From assembly GCF_024362765.1 (NCBI RefSeq), contig NZ_CP093302.1:3719564-3783563 (forward strand): a stretch of 64,000 nucleotides of DNA. The letters run 5' to 3'. Shown piece by piece: positions 51,407-60,157 of the stretch. Position 1 is the stretch's first letter. Every line of letters starts with the position of its first letter. The notes under the pieces were generated by a model. That model did not search any database. It was not told the DNA's origin and saw only the letters and a list, made by a program, of their open reading frames with translations. The translations under genes and the position numbers were made by a program. The stretch comes from Alkalihalobacillus sp. LMS6 (lineage in GTDB: Bacteria; Bacillota; Bacilli; Bacillales; Bacillaceae_D).

Positions 51407-52740
51407 GCTTTCGGCTCACTTCCTTTAAAGATCGGCGTTAACAATAAACCAATAACAAAACCAATTAAAGCTGGTAATGCCCAAGCAAATCCAATTTCTG
51501 CAAAAGGCAATGGAACGGCGCTTAAGAAACCAGGTAGCCCAGCAGCAACCAATCCTTCATGTATTGAAACGATCGCCGTAAATAAAATTGTCACCTGATA
51601 AACAATTCTTCTTCTTTTAAATAACGGCTCAAGAAACGCCAGGATGATTAAGACAATCGCAATTGGATAAATAAACGATAGTACTGGTACGGAAAATTCG
51701 ATAATGGTACTCAAACCAAAGTTTGATACCCCTAAGCTAAATAATGTAAAGATTACTACAAAAACTTTGTACGATAGACTCGGAAATAATTTATTAAAAT
51801 AAATCGAGCAAGAAGAAATTAATCCTGTTGCTGTCGGAATACACGCGCCTAAAATAATTAAACCTAATAAAACATTTCCACCAAGTCCAAAATATTCAAA
51901 TGACACACTTGCTAAGATGCCAGCCCCACTGTCGGCTGATAGTTCTGACGCACTTACTGCACCTAAATAACCAAGTCCCGCGTACACTGTTCCTAGACAG
52001 ATCGCAGCAATTAAGCCCGCTTTCCAAGCCGTCCGTTTAATCAAACGCTGGTCGGTGACACCTAGGTCTTTAATCGCTTTTACAACGATGATTCCAAAGA
52101 CAATGGCTGCAATTGTGTCCATCGTCAGATAACCTTCCGTAATCCCTCGGAAAAATGGGAAATTCGCATACGAGCTATCAGCAGGTTCTAAATAGGTTCC
52201 TAACGGATTAAATAATACGGTTACGAGTAAAATCGCTATAACAACTAATAAAAATGGCGTAATGAGTTTACCGATTCGATCAACAAACTTCCCTGGACTT
52301 AACGCAAGGTAGAAGACAATCGCAAAAAATACGATGGAAAATAAGAAAAGCCAGATTCGATTTGACGGATCAAGTTGACTCATCTCTATGAATGGTAAAA
52401 TCGCGATTTCATAAGACACCGTTCCAGTTCTAGGTACTGCAAAGAATGGACCAATTGTTAAAAAAGTCAATGCTGTAAAGCCAATCGCAAAGTAGGGATG
52501 TACGCGACGTCCTAAACCTTCTGCATCGTCACTACCTACATAGGTAATCGCCATTACACCAAGGATAGGCAAGCCTACACCTGAAATAAGAAAACCAATA
52601 ATGGCTGGCCATGCATTTGTTCCTGCATCTTGACCAAGCTCTGGCGGGAAAATTAAATTACCAGCACCAAAGAAAAGTGAAAAGAGCATCAACCCAATAT
52701 AAAGTGTTTGCTTGTTTGAAATTCCACCTAATTGGTTCAT
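51403..52740 (-). CDS. brnQ: Branched-chain amino acid transporter BrnQ
   Basis: 445 residues with twelve spans (LivCS family). LMLFSLFFGAGNLIFPPELG near the start, FAVPRTGTVSYEIAILP and EGYLTMDTIAAIVFGIIVVKAI are family blocks. It imports Leu, Ile and Val with sodium or protons; sodium would fit an alkaliphile. ATG 52740 is preceded by GAGGTGAC. A CodY-like site may lie upstream (52824-52838). No T-box was seen. Confidence 0.92.
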   Translation of the reverse strand: MNQLGGISNKQTLYIGLMLFSLFFGAGNLIFPPELGQDAGTNAWPAIIGFLISGVGLPILGVMAITYVGSDDAEGLGRRVHPYFAIGFTALTFLTIGPFFAVPRTGTVSYEIAILPFIEMSQLDPSNRIWLFLFSIVFFAIVFYLALSPGKFVDRIGKLITPFLLVVIAILLVTVLFNPLGTYLEPADSSYANFPFFRGITEGYLTMDTIAAIVFGIIVVKAIKDLGVTDQRLIKRTAWKAGLIAAICLGTVYAGLGYLGAVSASELSADSGAGILASVSFEYFGLGGNVLLGLIILGACIPTATGLISSCSIYFNKLFPSLSYKVFVVIFTLFSLGVSNFGLSTIIEFSVPVLSFIYPIAIVLIILAFLEPLFKRRRIVYQVTILFTAIVSIHEGLVAAGLPGFLSAVPLPFAEIGFAWALPALIGFVIGLLLTPIFKGSEPKA

Positions 52741-52823
52741 ATGTCACCTCACTGTTTAAATTATCTGACTAATTATGTCATTTGAGAATTGTATCACATT
52801 TTGTCAAAAAATGTCCAACTAAT

Positions 52824-52838
52824 TATTATGTGAAAATT
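52824..52838 (-). promoter_or_regulatory. CodY-like box candidate upstream of brnQ
   Basis: The minus-strand AATTTTCACATAATA matches the CodY consensus AATTTTCWGAAAATT with three or four mismatches. Control by CodY is common for brnQ and would suit this location. Weak evidence. Confidence 0.3.
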
Positions 52839-52923
52839 TACTAAACGCTTTCATGAGAGATAGGTTTGTTTGAGCCTAAAAACAGGTATATGAAAAAGAA
52901 CCTAATTTTTAGGAGGAGTCGTT

Positions 52924-53196
52924 TTGAGTCAAATAAAAAAAGAGGCTGAGAAGTTATCAGGCTGGACAGTAGAAGATGAAACGCTTACAAGAAGTTTCTC
53001 ATTCGGTAATTTCTTAGAAGGCATTGATTTTGTTCAAAATCTAGCTGCGTATTCAGAAGGTGCACAACACCACCCTTTCATCACAATTGATCACACGACG
53101 ATTACCGTTAAATGGACGACGGTTGATCAAGGCAAATTAACACAAAAAGACCTTGATGCTGCTAAAGCATGTAATCAATTTTATTCAAATGAATAA
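52924..53196 (+). CDS. Pterin-4a-carbinolamine dehydratase
   Basis: 90 residues from TTG 52924 after AGGAGGAG. GWTVEDETLTRSFSF and the active-site block AQHHPFITIDHTTITVKWTT identify PhhB/PCD. The enzyme dehydrates 4a-hydroxytetrahydrobiopterin. No phenylalanine hydroxylase is visible nearby, and in many bacteria the protein recycles other pterins such as that of molybdopterin. Monocistronic. Confidence 0.9.
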   Translation: MSQIKKEAEKLSGWTVEDETLTRSFSFGNFLEGIDFVQNLAAYSEGAQHHPFITIDHTTITVKWTTVDQGKLTQKDLDAAKACNQFYSNE

Positions 53197-53199
53197 AAC

Positions 53200-53243
53200 A
53201 ATGGACTGCCCTTGTGTCATTATACTTTGAGGGCAGTCCATTT
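53200..53243. terminator. Bidirectional terminator after the pterin dehydratase
   Basis: AATGGACTGCCCT pairs with AGGGCAGTCCATT over an 18-base loop with T/A flanks. Confidence 0.8.
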
Positions 53244-53249
53244 ATTCTT

Positions 53250-53639
53250 CTATTCTTCCTTAGAGCTAGATAAAAACGCCAAAATCACAAATAACAAGAA
53301 ACTAATTACAACGGTCATGCCGCCGCCAATATACAATCCAAGCTGTAACGCATTTGGAATATCAAATGGTTGATTTGAGTAGAGCCACATGCCAACCGTT
53401 AGAAGCAAAGCGCCAACAATGCCTGTCCATGCTTGCAAACCGGCTAATAGCCTTTGTTTTGGTTTATATAATTTATGAAATACGCTCCATGCAAATAATG
53501 TTAACCATCCTAACACAAGGACGTGAGCATGAATGGCAGATAACGCATAAGAACCACCGCCAGCCATGTGCGCACCCATCAGGACACCCCATAAACCAAA
53601 TAAAGAAGAAACGATTAATAAGAGTTTCGAATAATTCAT
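53250..53639 (-). CDS. Four-span membrane protein of cytochrome-oxidase-I-like fold
   Basis: 129 residues from ATG 53639 (AAGGAGG upstream; the 53663 start lacks one). Four hydrophobic segments include MGAHMAGGGSY, HAHVLVLGWLTLF and HKLY. The His-rich HAHVLVLGW is reminiscent of haem-ligand regions in small NorB/CcoN-like proteins, but haem binding is not shown. Close relatives in bacilli are annotated as uncharacterised membrane proteins. Monocistronic. Confidence 0.6.
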   Translation of the reverse strand: MNYSKLLLIVSSLFGLWGVLMGAHMAGGGSYALSAIHAHVLVLGWLTLFAWSVFHKLYKPKQRLLAGLQAWTGIVGALLLTVGMWLYSNQPFDIPNALQLGLYIGGGMTVVISFLLFVILAFLSSSKEE

Positions 53640-53707
53640 TCTACCTTCCTCCTTTTCTTTCATTTAAATGTACAATGTTTATATGAACGGAATATGAATA
53701 AAGCATG

Positions 53708-54103
53708 CTATTCCTCAAAAAGAACAACAGTCATCTGTTCACTCGTCTGCCCTCCATTATTTGTTATTATCACTTCAACCACATATTCTCCCGCATCATC
53801 AAGCTCAATGGAGCTACGAAATATGCCATCCTGGACGTAGCGCGCTTCTTTCGTTGTAACGGTATCCGTCTGTTCCTTTTCACACACGTCAAATCTAACT
53901 TGGTCTACATCTTCCACATACGCTTGCCCTTCTAACAATTGAACTTGCAATGGCACTTCCTCACCAACTTTTTGCTCTTCTTGCACTTGAATATGCACAT
54001 CAAGATCATCTACAGAACGAGGCGTTTCAGACTGTTCATTTACACAAGCTGAAAAAACAAGAAGTGTGGAGAACACGAAACTGATCTTTCGCCACAATGT
54101 CAT
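53708..54103 (-). CDS. FixH/YtkA-like lipoprotein
   Basis: 131 residues. A lipoprotein signal (WRKISFVFSTLLVFSAC) with Cys near 20 is followed by an acidic linker. An immunoglobulin-like YtkA/FixH fold follows (VGEEVPLQVQLLEGQAYVEDVDQVRFDVCEK and ending TVVLFEE). ATG 54103 is three bases behind a weak AAAGGTG; TTG 54097 is an alternative. It begins 11 bases beyond the histidine kinase stop, so it is the fourth gene of that operon. Such folds often bind copper chaperones or modulate sensors. Confidence 0.72.
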   Translation of the reverse strand: MTLWRKISFVFSTLLVFSACVNEQSETPRSVDDLDVHIQVQEEQKVGEEVPLQVQLLEGQAYVEDVDQVRFDVCEKEQTDTVTTKEARYVQDGIFRSSIELDDAGEYVVEVIITNNGGQTSEQMTVVLFEE

Positions 54104-54113
54104 CACCTTTTTC

Positions 54114-55505
54114 TTAATCGTATTCGTTTAAAACAATGATTGCTTTGGTTCCTTTCTCTTCCACAGAATGCAGGTGGAATGTACCTTCGTGTTTTGCGAC
54201 AATTTCTTGTACAATCGACAGTCCTAACCCTGTTCCTCCATCGCTCCGACTACGCCCTCTTTTCACTCTAAAGAAACGCTCTGTTACCCGCGCAATGTCT
54301 TTTTTTGGGATACCATAACCGTGATCTTTTATCTCAACTTCTGCTTTTCCATCTACTGATTGTAACGTCACGTGAATCGGGTTACCAGGATCACTATAAG
54401 CCACTGCATTGGTTAGCAAGTTGATAAGCACTTGTTTCATCCGATCACGATCGGCGACAATAATACTTTCTTCATTCAACTCTAGCTTGATCGGCATTTG
54501 TTTTTGATGCGCGATTACCTGAACGGTCTCACTTGCTTCTCGAATTAATTCTGCATAGACAACCGGCTGCTTATCAAATGAATCTTTATCTCCCTCAAGT
54601 TGAGCGAGGTCCAACAAGTCGTTTACAAGACGATTTAGTCGCTGGGCTTCTTGAGTAAGAATGATCATTCCTTTTTTCGTTTCAATGACCTCTTCTTCAA
54701 TTCCTTCCATATAACCAATCATATAGCTAAGAGGAGTTCGTAGCTCATGCGCCACATTTGCAAGGAAAATCCGCCGATTTGATTCCACTTGTTCTAATGA
54801 ATCTGCTAGTTGATTTATAGACTCTGCTAACTGCATGAATTCATCTTCGGAACGCTTTAAAGTAATTCGTTCTGAAAAATCTCCAGACTCCATCTTTTCT
54901 GCCACTAGCTTCATTTTCAACAACGGACCAACGAGCTGTTTCGTTAATCGACTTCCCATAAATAAAATAACCCCACCAGCTAACGCAACAATCAAAATTA
55001 CCCACCACAAGACATTTGAAAACAACTCATAAAGATCTGTTAACGGTTGAGAAATAAAGACAATTCCTTCAAGACGATTCCCTTCTCCTGTAAACGGAAT
55101 CGCCACGCCAATGATTTCTTGCTGAAAACGTGGATGATCCCTTCTAACGTAAACAGACTCCCCTTGCAAAAGTATTTGTCGCTCTTCAAATGAAATCATC
55201 TCTTCACTGTATTCATCTTCAAACGGAGCGCCACCTGCAAGCTCCATCGGGTCTTCTGTGACAACATAGACCGCATCTGACGTTTGCTGCGACCACTCTA
55301 AAAATGAATAAAATTCGTCTGATAAGCCTTCTTGGTCATAAAAGGCTGCCAACGCTTGTCCTTCTCGTTCAAACTGTTCAATCTGTTGGTCTACATAAAG
55401 CCGCTCATACAAAAAGAAGATCAACATGCTTGATAAGAGAATAACAGCTAGTACTGTCACTCCTATCCCCATCCAGACCTTCTTTTTAATCGATAGCGCG
55501 TTCAT
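54114..55505 (-). CDS. Sensor histidine kinase
   Basis: 463 residues. A first span (about 12-32), an acidic extracellular sensor (about 33-165), a second span (167-188), then HAMP. HisKA contains FLANVAHELRTPLSYMIGYMEG (His about 256), and HATPase_c has N box VLINLLTNAVAYSD, G1 DHGYGIP and G2 GTGLGLSIV. It responds to an unknown envelope signal. ATG 55505 overlaps the response regulator stop by four bases. Confidence 0.93.
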   Translation of the reverse strand: MNALSIKKKVWMGIGVTVLAVILLSSMLIFFLYERLYVDQQIEQFEREGQALAAFYDQEGLSDEFYSFLEWSQQTSDAVYVVTEDPMELAGGAPFEDEYSEEMISFEERQILLQGESVYVRRDHPRFQQEIIGVAIPFTGEGNRLEGIVFISQPLTDLYELFSNVLWWVILIVALAGGVILFMGSRLTKQLVGPLLKMKLVAEKMESGDFSERITLKRSEDEFMQLAESINQLADSLEQVESNRRIFLANVAHELRTPLSYMIGYMEGIEEEVIETKKGMIILTQEAQRLNRLVNDLLDLAQLEGDKDSFDKQPVVYAELIREASETVQVIAHQKQMPIKLELNEESIIVADRDRMKQVLINLLTNAVAYSDPGNPIHVTLQSVDGKAEVEIKDHGYGIPKKDIARVTERFFRVKRGRSRSDGGTGLGLSIVQEIVAKHEGTFHLHSVEEKGTKAIIVLNEYD

Positions 55506-56185
55506 TCTTTTTCTCCAAACTTATAACCAACGCCCCACACAGTTTGGATTTTCTTCCCTGCTTCAGCAAGTTTTAAACGCAATGTTTTCACGTGTGTATC
55601 CACGGTTCGTAAAGAACTATTGCTTAAGTCACTCCATATTTGTGTAAACAGTTGTTCCCTTGTAAAAGAACGATTTTTATTTTCTGCCAAATGCAGAAGT
55701 AAATCGAATTCCCTTCTCGTTAACGAAATTTCTGCATCATCTACAAAGACTTCGCGACCACTACGGTGAATATGGAGATTTCCAAAAGAAAGATTATCGG
55801 CGTTCTCTTCCTTTGGATACGCACGTCGTAACGTTGCTTCTACTCGAGCCATTAGTTCTCGCGGGCTAAACGGCTTAACCATATAGTCATCTGCCCCTAT
55901 TTTTAATGCTTTAATTTTGTCTTCTTCATGACTGCGAGCCGTAAGCATAATCACAGGTAGTGCATACGTCTCTTGGATTGCTTTGCACACGGCAAATCCA
56001 TCCATGCCTTCCATCATCACATCAAGAATGACGAGATTAACCGTATCGGTTTCCAATAGGCGCAACGCTTCTTGTCCACTTTGCGCCTCCAACGTTTGAT
56101 AACGTTCATTTTGTAAATAGGTGACAACAAGCTTAACTAAATCTGGCTCGTCATCAACAACTAGAATCGTTCTCGATTGACTCAT
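55502..56185 (-). CDS. OmpR-family response regulator
   Basis: 227 residues. The receiver has DDEPDL, phosphorylated Asp in LVILDVMMEG (about 54), Thr and Lys in MLTARSHEEDK and MVKPFSPRE. The winged-helix C-terminus has TRREFDLLLHLAENKNRSFTREQLF and TVDTHVKTLRLKL. It is encoded between the propeller lipoprotein (4-base overlap) and the kinase (4-base overlap), so all are translated in step. Confidence 0.94.
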   Translation of the reverse strand: MSQSRTILVVDDEPDLVKLVVTYLQNERYQTLEAQSGQEALRLLETDTVNLVILDVMMEGMDGFAVCKAIQETYALPVIMLTARSHEEDKIKALKIGADDYMVKPFSPRELMARVEATLRRAYPKEENADNLSFGNLHIHRSGREVFVDDAEISLTRREFDLLLHLAENKNRSFTREQLFTQIWSDLSNSSLRTVDTHVKTLRLKLAEAGKKIQTVWGVGYKFGEKE

Positions 56186-57153
56186 TTCATCTCTCCTGAC
56201 ACGATAACATGAGGGCCTGCACCTACATCAATTTCAGCAATTCTTTCAAGAGAATCGCTTGAGAAGACGGACAATGACTGACTATCAAAATTACTGACAA
56301 TCACGTAATCGTCATCAACGTGAAGATAATTAGGATTGTGTCCGACTTCAACTTCTTTCAGTATTTCTTGAGACGACGTATCAATTTTATACAGATGGTC
56401 GTTGCCATGGGATATAACAAACATACTAGCTTCCGACTGATTTCCGCCAAGAGCAATGGGCATTAAGCCGATTGGGATTCTCTCTTCTTCTTGTTCACTA
56501 GCTAGGGAATAGCCAACAACCGATTGATTTAACTCGCCAGTCGGGCCATGCCCGCCGACCCAAAGCAACTCTCCATCAAAGAACATGCCTGATGCTCTTT
56601 CAACAACAGGAATCGTATGCTCGATCTCTAATGAAGTTAGGGAAATAACGTCTACGCTTGCTTCGTCTGCATTCAATACAAATAAACGATCGTTGTCTAC
56701 ATATAAATCATTTGCCCTGTTCTCTATTGTGACCGTTTCCATGACTTCCCCTTCTAGCGAAATCCACGCAAGTTTGTTTGTATTCGTATACGAAACAATA
56801 AGGTTTGTCGCACGAGCATCATAAACGATGTCCGAAATCATATCATCAAATTCGGTTAAAGGCGTCACATCTCCAGTATGAAGGTCAAAATGCGACAACG
56901 TACGTGTTTGATCAGATAAAATGAGAAATTCTGTTTCATTAATTTTTATAATTTGCTCCCACACAGTCGGCAATGAAGAAAGGGAGGTGACTGTCATACT
57001 GTTTTCATCAATAAAACCAAGTGACGCTTCTTTTAGATGAGAAACTAAGAAATAACCACCTTCTTCACTAGGTGTCTGAACGTGGTCTTGTGCACATGAA
57101 GAAAGAAAAGTAAGGAAGAATGTTGCAACGATGGCATATAAAGAACGTTTCAT
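56182..57153 (-). CDS. YncE-like beta-propeller lipoprotein
   Basis: 323 residues from ATG 57153 (AAAGGAGGG); the longer frame to 57234 has no site. Lipobox FLSSC gives a lipidated Cys at about 20. The rest is a seven-bladed YVTN/YncE-like propeller, with repeats such as IVSYTNTNKLAWISLEGEV, LYVDNDRLFVLNADEASVDV and YVIVSNFDSQSLSVF. It is the first gene of the two-component operon and is likely an extracytoplasmic sensor or binding partner of the kinase. Confidence 0.8.
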   Translation of the reverse strand: MKRSLYAIVATFFLTFLSSCAQDHVQTPSEEGGYFLVSHLKEASLGFIDENSMTVTSLSSLPTVWEQIIKINETEFLILSDQTRTLSHFDLHTGDVTPLTEFDDMISDIVYDARATNLIVSYTNTNKLAWISLEGEVMETVTIENRANDLYVDNDRLFVLNADEASVDVISLTSLEIEHTIPVVERASGMFFDGELLWVGGHGPTGELNQSVVGYSLASEQEEERIPIGLMPIALGGNQSEASMFVISHGNDHLYKIDTSSQEILKEVEVGHNPNYLHVDDDYVIVSNFDSQSLSVFSSDSLERIAEIDVGAGPHVIVSGEMK

Positions 57154-57233
57154 CTTTCTCCCTCCTTTTTTCGAACAGTATAGCACGTAAATGTGAAATC
57201 CATACGAAGTCACTCTGCTTTCTGCATAGATCA

Positions 57234-58397
57234 TTAACCTAACTTCCCTTTTATTTTTTGCGCATTCGTTTTGTTTCCTAAAAGGTACTGGACTGTGCCC
57301 ATGATTAAGATAACAAAGATCAGCACGTATAAGGCAGGTTTAAAGGTACCAAATACATCATAAAGAGTGCCAACCGCCAGTGGTCCGAGAGCCGCAAAAA
57401 CATAGCCTCCGCCTTGGTTCAAAGCAGATAAAGCACTCGCTTTGTCGGCACTATCGGTTTCGATAATGGGAATCATTAATGCTAAAGGAAATAGTCCTCC
57501 TGCACCAAGCCCAATCAAACCTAGCGCCAGCAACGGATGAAAGCCGATTAATAGAAAAATAACCCCTACTAATTCTAAAAGACTACATCCAATGAGCGCA
57601 GTCGTCATGTGGCCATACTTAGAGACAATACTCGGTAAAACGAGCGAAACAGGGATTTGAATCAATTGAAACAAAGTAACTCCTGCAGCCGCCATTGCTG
57701 TCGAATAGCCAAAGCTCATCACAATTGGTGCAGCCCAAGCGGTAATCGTGTAGAAAACCGTTGCCATCAAACCAAAAAATAACGTAATGAGTAACGCACG
57801 CCTATTTTTGAACGGAAGTGCTGAATCTGTTGTTTTTAATGCGGTTGGCCGTTTACGAATTAAACCAATCCAAAAAAACAACGCTAGTAACCCAAGGGAC
57901 CCCCATACAGCCAAAGCGAGCTGCCAATTTCCATTAAATCCATCATAAACAGGGACAGCGAACCCAGTTGCAACACCTGCGCCGATTACTAAAGAAACGG
58001 AATAGACACTAACAAAGCCTGGCTTTGTAGGGAAATGTTGTTTAATGAATCCAGAGAGTAATGGTCCAGCAAGCCCTATTCCAATACCCGCAAGAAATGC
58101 CGTTACGACGAGTAAGAGAACAGATCCAACAACCCCTCTCATCAATGTTGCTACTGTAATAAAAATCAATGATACGAAAATCGCTCTTTCTAAACCAATT
58201 TTTTTACTAATGATTGCGGCAAAAGGCGCAAATATGCCCATACATAAAACAGGTAACGTTGTTAACAAGCTTGCTGTTGCCCCACTCATACCTAGTTCAG
58301 CCTGAATGGATTCTAATAGTGGGGAAATTGATGTAATGGCTGGCCGTAAATTTAAAGCTGCTAACGTTAACGCAAATAAGTAATAGAACGTTCGCAT
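57234..58397 (-). CDS. CynX/NimT-type MFS transporter
   Basis: 387 residues from ATG 58397 (GGAGAGAGG). Twelve spans, with the family start LTLAALNLRPAITSISPLLESI. Loop motif FAAIISKKIGLERA and LAGIGIGLAGPLL follow. This group includes cyanate (CynX), 2-nitroimidazole and YycB transporters; the substrate here is unknown. It begins 80 bases beyond the propeller gene on the same strand, but with its own ribosome binding site. Confidence 0.85.
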   Translation of the reverse strand: MRTFYYLFALTLAALNLRPAITSISPLLESIQAELGMSGATASLLTTLPVLCMGIFAPFAAIISKKIGLERAIFVSLIFITVATLMRGVVGSVLLLVVTAFLAGIGIGLAGPLLSGFIKQHFPTKPGFVSVYSVSLVIGAGVATGFAVPVYDGFNGNWQLALAVWGSLGLLALFFWIGLIRKRPTALKTTDSALPFKNRRALLITLFFGLMATVFYTITAWAAPIVMSFGYSTAMAAAGVTLFQLIQIPVSLVLPSIVSKYGHMTTALIGCSLLELVGVIFLLIGFHPLLALGLIGLGAGGLFPLALMIPIIETDSADKASALSALNQGGGYVFAALGPLAVGTLYDVFGTFKPALYVLIFVILIMGTVQYLLGNKTNAQKIKGKLG

Positions 58398-58600
58398 AAC
58401 CTCTCTCCTACCCGTCTTTCTTTTTATCTTTATTTGCAAAGAATACGTAAAATAATAGCCATCCGTCAAGTTCGTTTAGCTTTCCTACCTCATTTACTTT
58501 ATGCCAGCGTACAATATCGAACCCAAAAATAATTCTCACTTTTTAAACATTTAAGTTTCACTTTTTTACAACGTCCGTTACAATAGTGTTAGGTTTAAAT

Positions 58601-58626
58601 GTTTTAATGATTTTTTATTAGGGTAG
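58601..58626 (+). promoter_or_regulatory. SigB-like promoter of the aldehyde dehydrogenase gene
   Basis: GTTTTA at 58601 and GGGTAG at 58621 with a 14-base spacer, each one mismatch from GTTTAA and GGGTAT. The transcript leader would be about 50 bases. B. subtilis aldY is a known SigB gene. Confidence 0.65.
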
Positions 58627-58685
58627 ACCATCAGTAGCGCTTTATTTTCCAAAATCAGTAGCTTATATTAAAAGGAGCGATTGTT

Positions 58686-60113
58686 ATGCGTAATCAAACT
58701 CAACATTTTATTAATGGAGAATGGGTCGATTCAACAGGTTCCGAAACCATTGACGTCATTAATCCAGCAACAGAAGACGTAATTGGCAAAATTAGTGCAG
58801 GTACGAAAGAGGACGTTGATAAAGCAGTTTCCGCTGCACGAAAAGCATTTCCCGAGTTTTCGAAATCAACGAAAGAAGATCGAATCAAATGGCTAAATGC
58901 CATTGCTGATGGCTATAAAAAACGAAGCAAAGAACTTATCGATGTGATGACAGAAGAGTTAGGCTCTCCTTTATCCGTCTCAGAAAACGTACATTTTAAA
59001 ATGGGTTTAGCTCACTTTAAACAAGCCGCTAGAGCATTAGATACCTTCTCTTTTTCAGAAGAAAAAGATGGACATACACTTGTTAAAGAAAGCATTGGTG
59101 TAAGCGGTTTAATTACACCTTGGAACTTTCCTACTAACCAAACGTCAACAAAAATAGCTGGCGCCATTGCAGCAGGAAGTCCCGTTGTCTTAAAGCCAGC
59201 AGAAAAAACACCTTATGCTGCTATGATGCTTGCTGAAATCATTCATGAGGCGGGTGTACCAAAAGGTGCATTTAACTTAGTTAACGGAACTGGTGACGAA
59301 GTAGGAGACGCAATTAGCTCTCATCCTGATATTGATTTTGTATCCTTCACTGGTTCTGGTGGTGTAGGAGAAAAAATCATGCAAAACGCAGCTAAAACGA
59401 TTAAAAAAGTTGCGCTTGAGCTCGGTGGTAAATCACCACTCGTGATTCTTGACGATGCAAACATGAAGAAAGCGGCTAAAACAGCAGCCTCGAATATGTT
59501 CTTTAATTCTGGTCAAGTTTGTACGGCAGCGACACGGATCCTTGTACCAAAAACGAAAAAAGATGAGTTTGAGGAAGCAATGAAAGAAGCCGTTTCATCT
59601 TACTCTATGGGTAATCCACGTGAAGAAGGTCATACTGCTGGCCCGCTTGTCTCATCAGGACAATGGGACACGGTTCAGTCTTACATTCAAAAAGGGATTG
59701 ACGAAGGCGCAACTGTTTTAGTTGGTGGAACAGGCAAGCCAGATGGTCTTGATAAAGGATACTTCGCCAAACCGACAGTATTTACAGATGTGACAAACGA
59801 TATGGTCATTGCTCAGGAAGAAATCTTTGGACCTGTGATCTCACTCATTTATTATGATGATCTTGATCACGCAATTGAGATTGCCAACGATACAATTTAC
59901 GGTCTTGCGGGTTATGTCTTTGGTCAAGATCCAGAGAAACTTCGCTATGTTGCCTCAAATATTCGTGCAGGTCAAATTACGGTCAACAATGCTCAAACCG
60001 ATTTCAATGCACCGTTTGGTGGCTACAAACAGTCTGGTATCGGTCGAGAATGGGGCGAATTTGGGATTGAAGAGTATTTAGAAGTAAAAGCTGTTCTCGG
60101 TATGCCTTCATAA
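58686..60113 (+). CDS. NAD(P)-dependent aldehyde dehydrogenase
   Basis: 475 residues. It has the N-terminal INPATEDVIGKISAGT and the Rossmann FTGSGGVGEKI. The general base Glu245 is in LELGGKSP and the nucleophile Cys279 in FFNSGQVCTA. EEIFGPVISL and FGGYKQSGIGREWG complete it. Oxidises a broad range of aldehydes to acids; similar to the AldX/AldY/YwdH group. ATG 58686 follows AAAAGGAGCG. The SigB-type promoter points to detoxification during stress. Confidence 0.94.
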   Translation: MRNQTQHFINGEWVDSTGSETIDVINPATEDVIGKISAGTKEDVDKAVSAARKAFPEFSKSTKEDRIKWLNAIADGYKKRSKELIDVMTEELGSPLSVSENVHFKMGLAHFKQAARALDTFSFSEEKDGHTLVKESIGVSGLITPWNFPTNQTSTKIAGAIAAGSPVVLKPAEKTPYAAMMLAEIIHEAGVPKGAFNLVNGTGDEVGDAISSHPDIDFVSFTGSGGVGEKIMQNAAKTIKKVALELGGKSPLVILDDANMKKAAKTAASNMFFNSGQVCTAATRILVPKTKKDEFEEAMKEAVSSYSMGNPREEGHTAGPLVSSGQWDTVQSYIQKGIDEGATVLVGGTGKPDGLDKGYFAKPTVFTDVTNDMVIAQEEIFGPVISLIYYDDLDHAIEIANDTIYGLAGYVFGQDPEKLRYVASNIRAGQITVNNAQTDFNAPFGGYKQSGIGREWGEFGIEEYLEVKAVLGMPS

Positions 60114-60121
60114 ACCGAAAG

Positions 60122-60157
60122 AAAAAGCAGGTGTTTCACATGAAACACCTGCTTTTT
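60122..60157. terminator. Bidirectional terminator between ALDH gene and glpP
   Basis: A perfect 17 bp stem (AAAAAGCAGGTGTTTCA / TGAAACACCTGCTTTTT). It overlaps the glpP stop. Confidence 0.93.

Noticed and set aside
51182-51598. 138-residue open frame opposite the CHY and brnQ genes
   Set aside because: It covers two well-supported overlapping genes and reads as reversed membrane codons.
52741-52923. T-box leader for brnQ
   Set aside because: The upstream region is too short and lacks the T-box sequence and a leader terminator.
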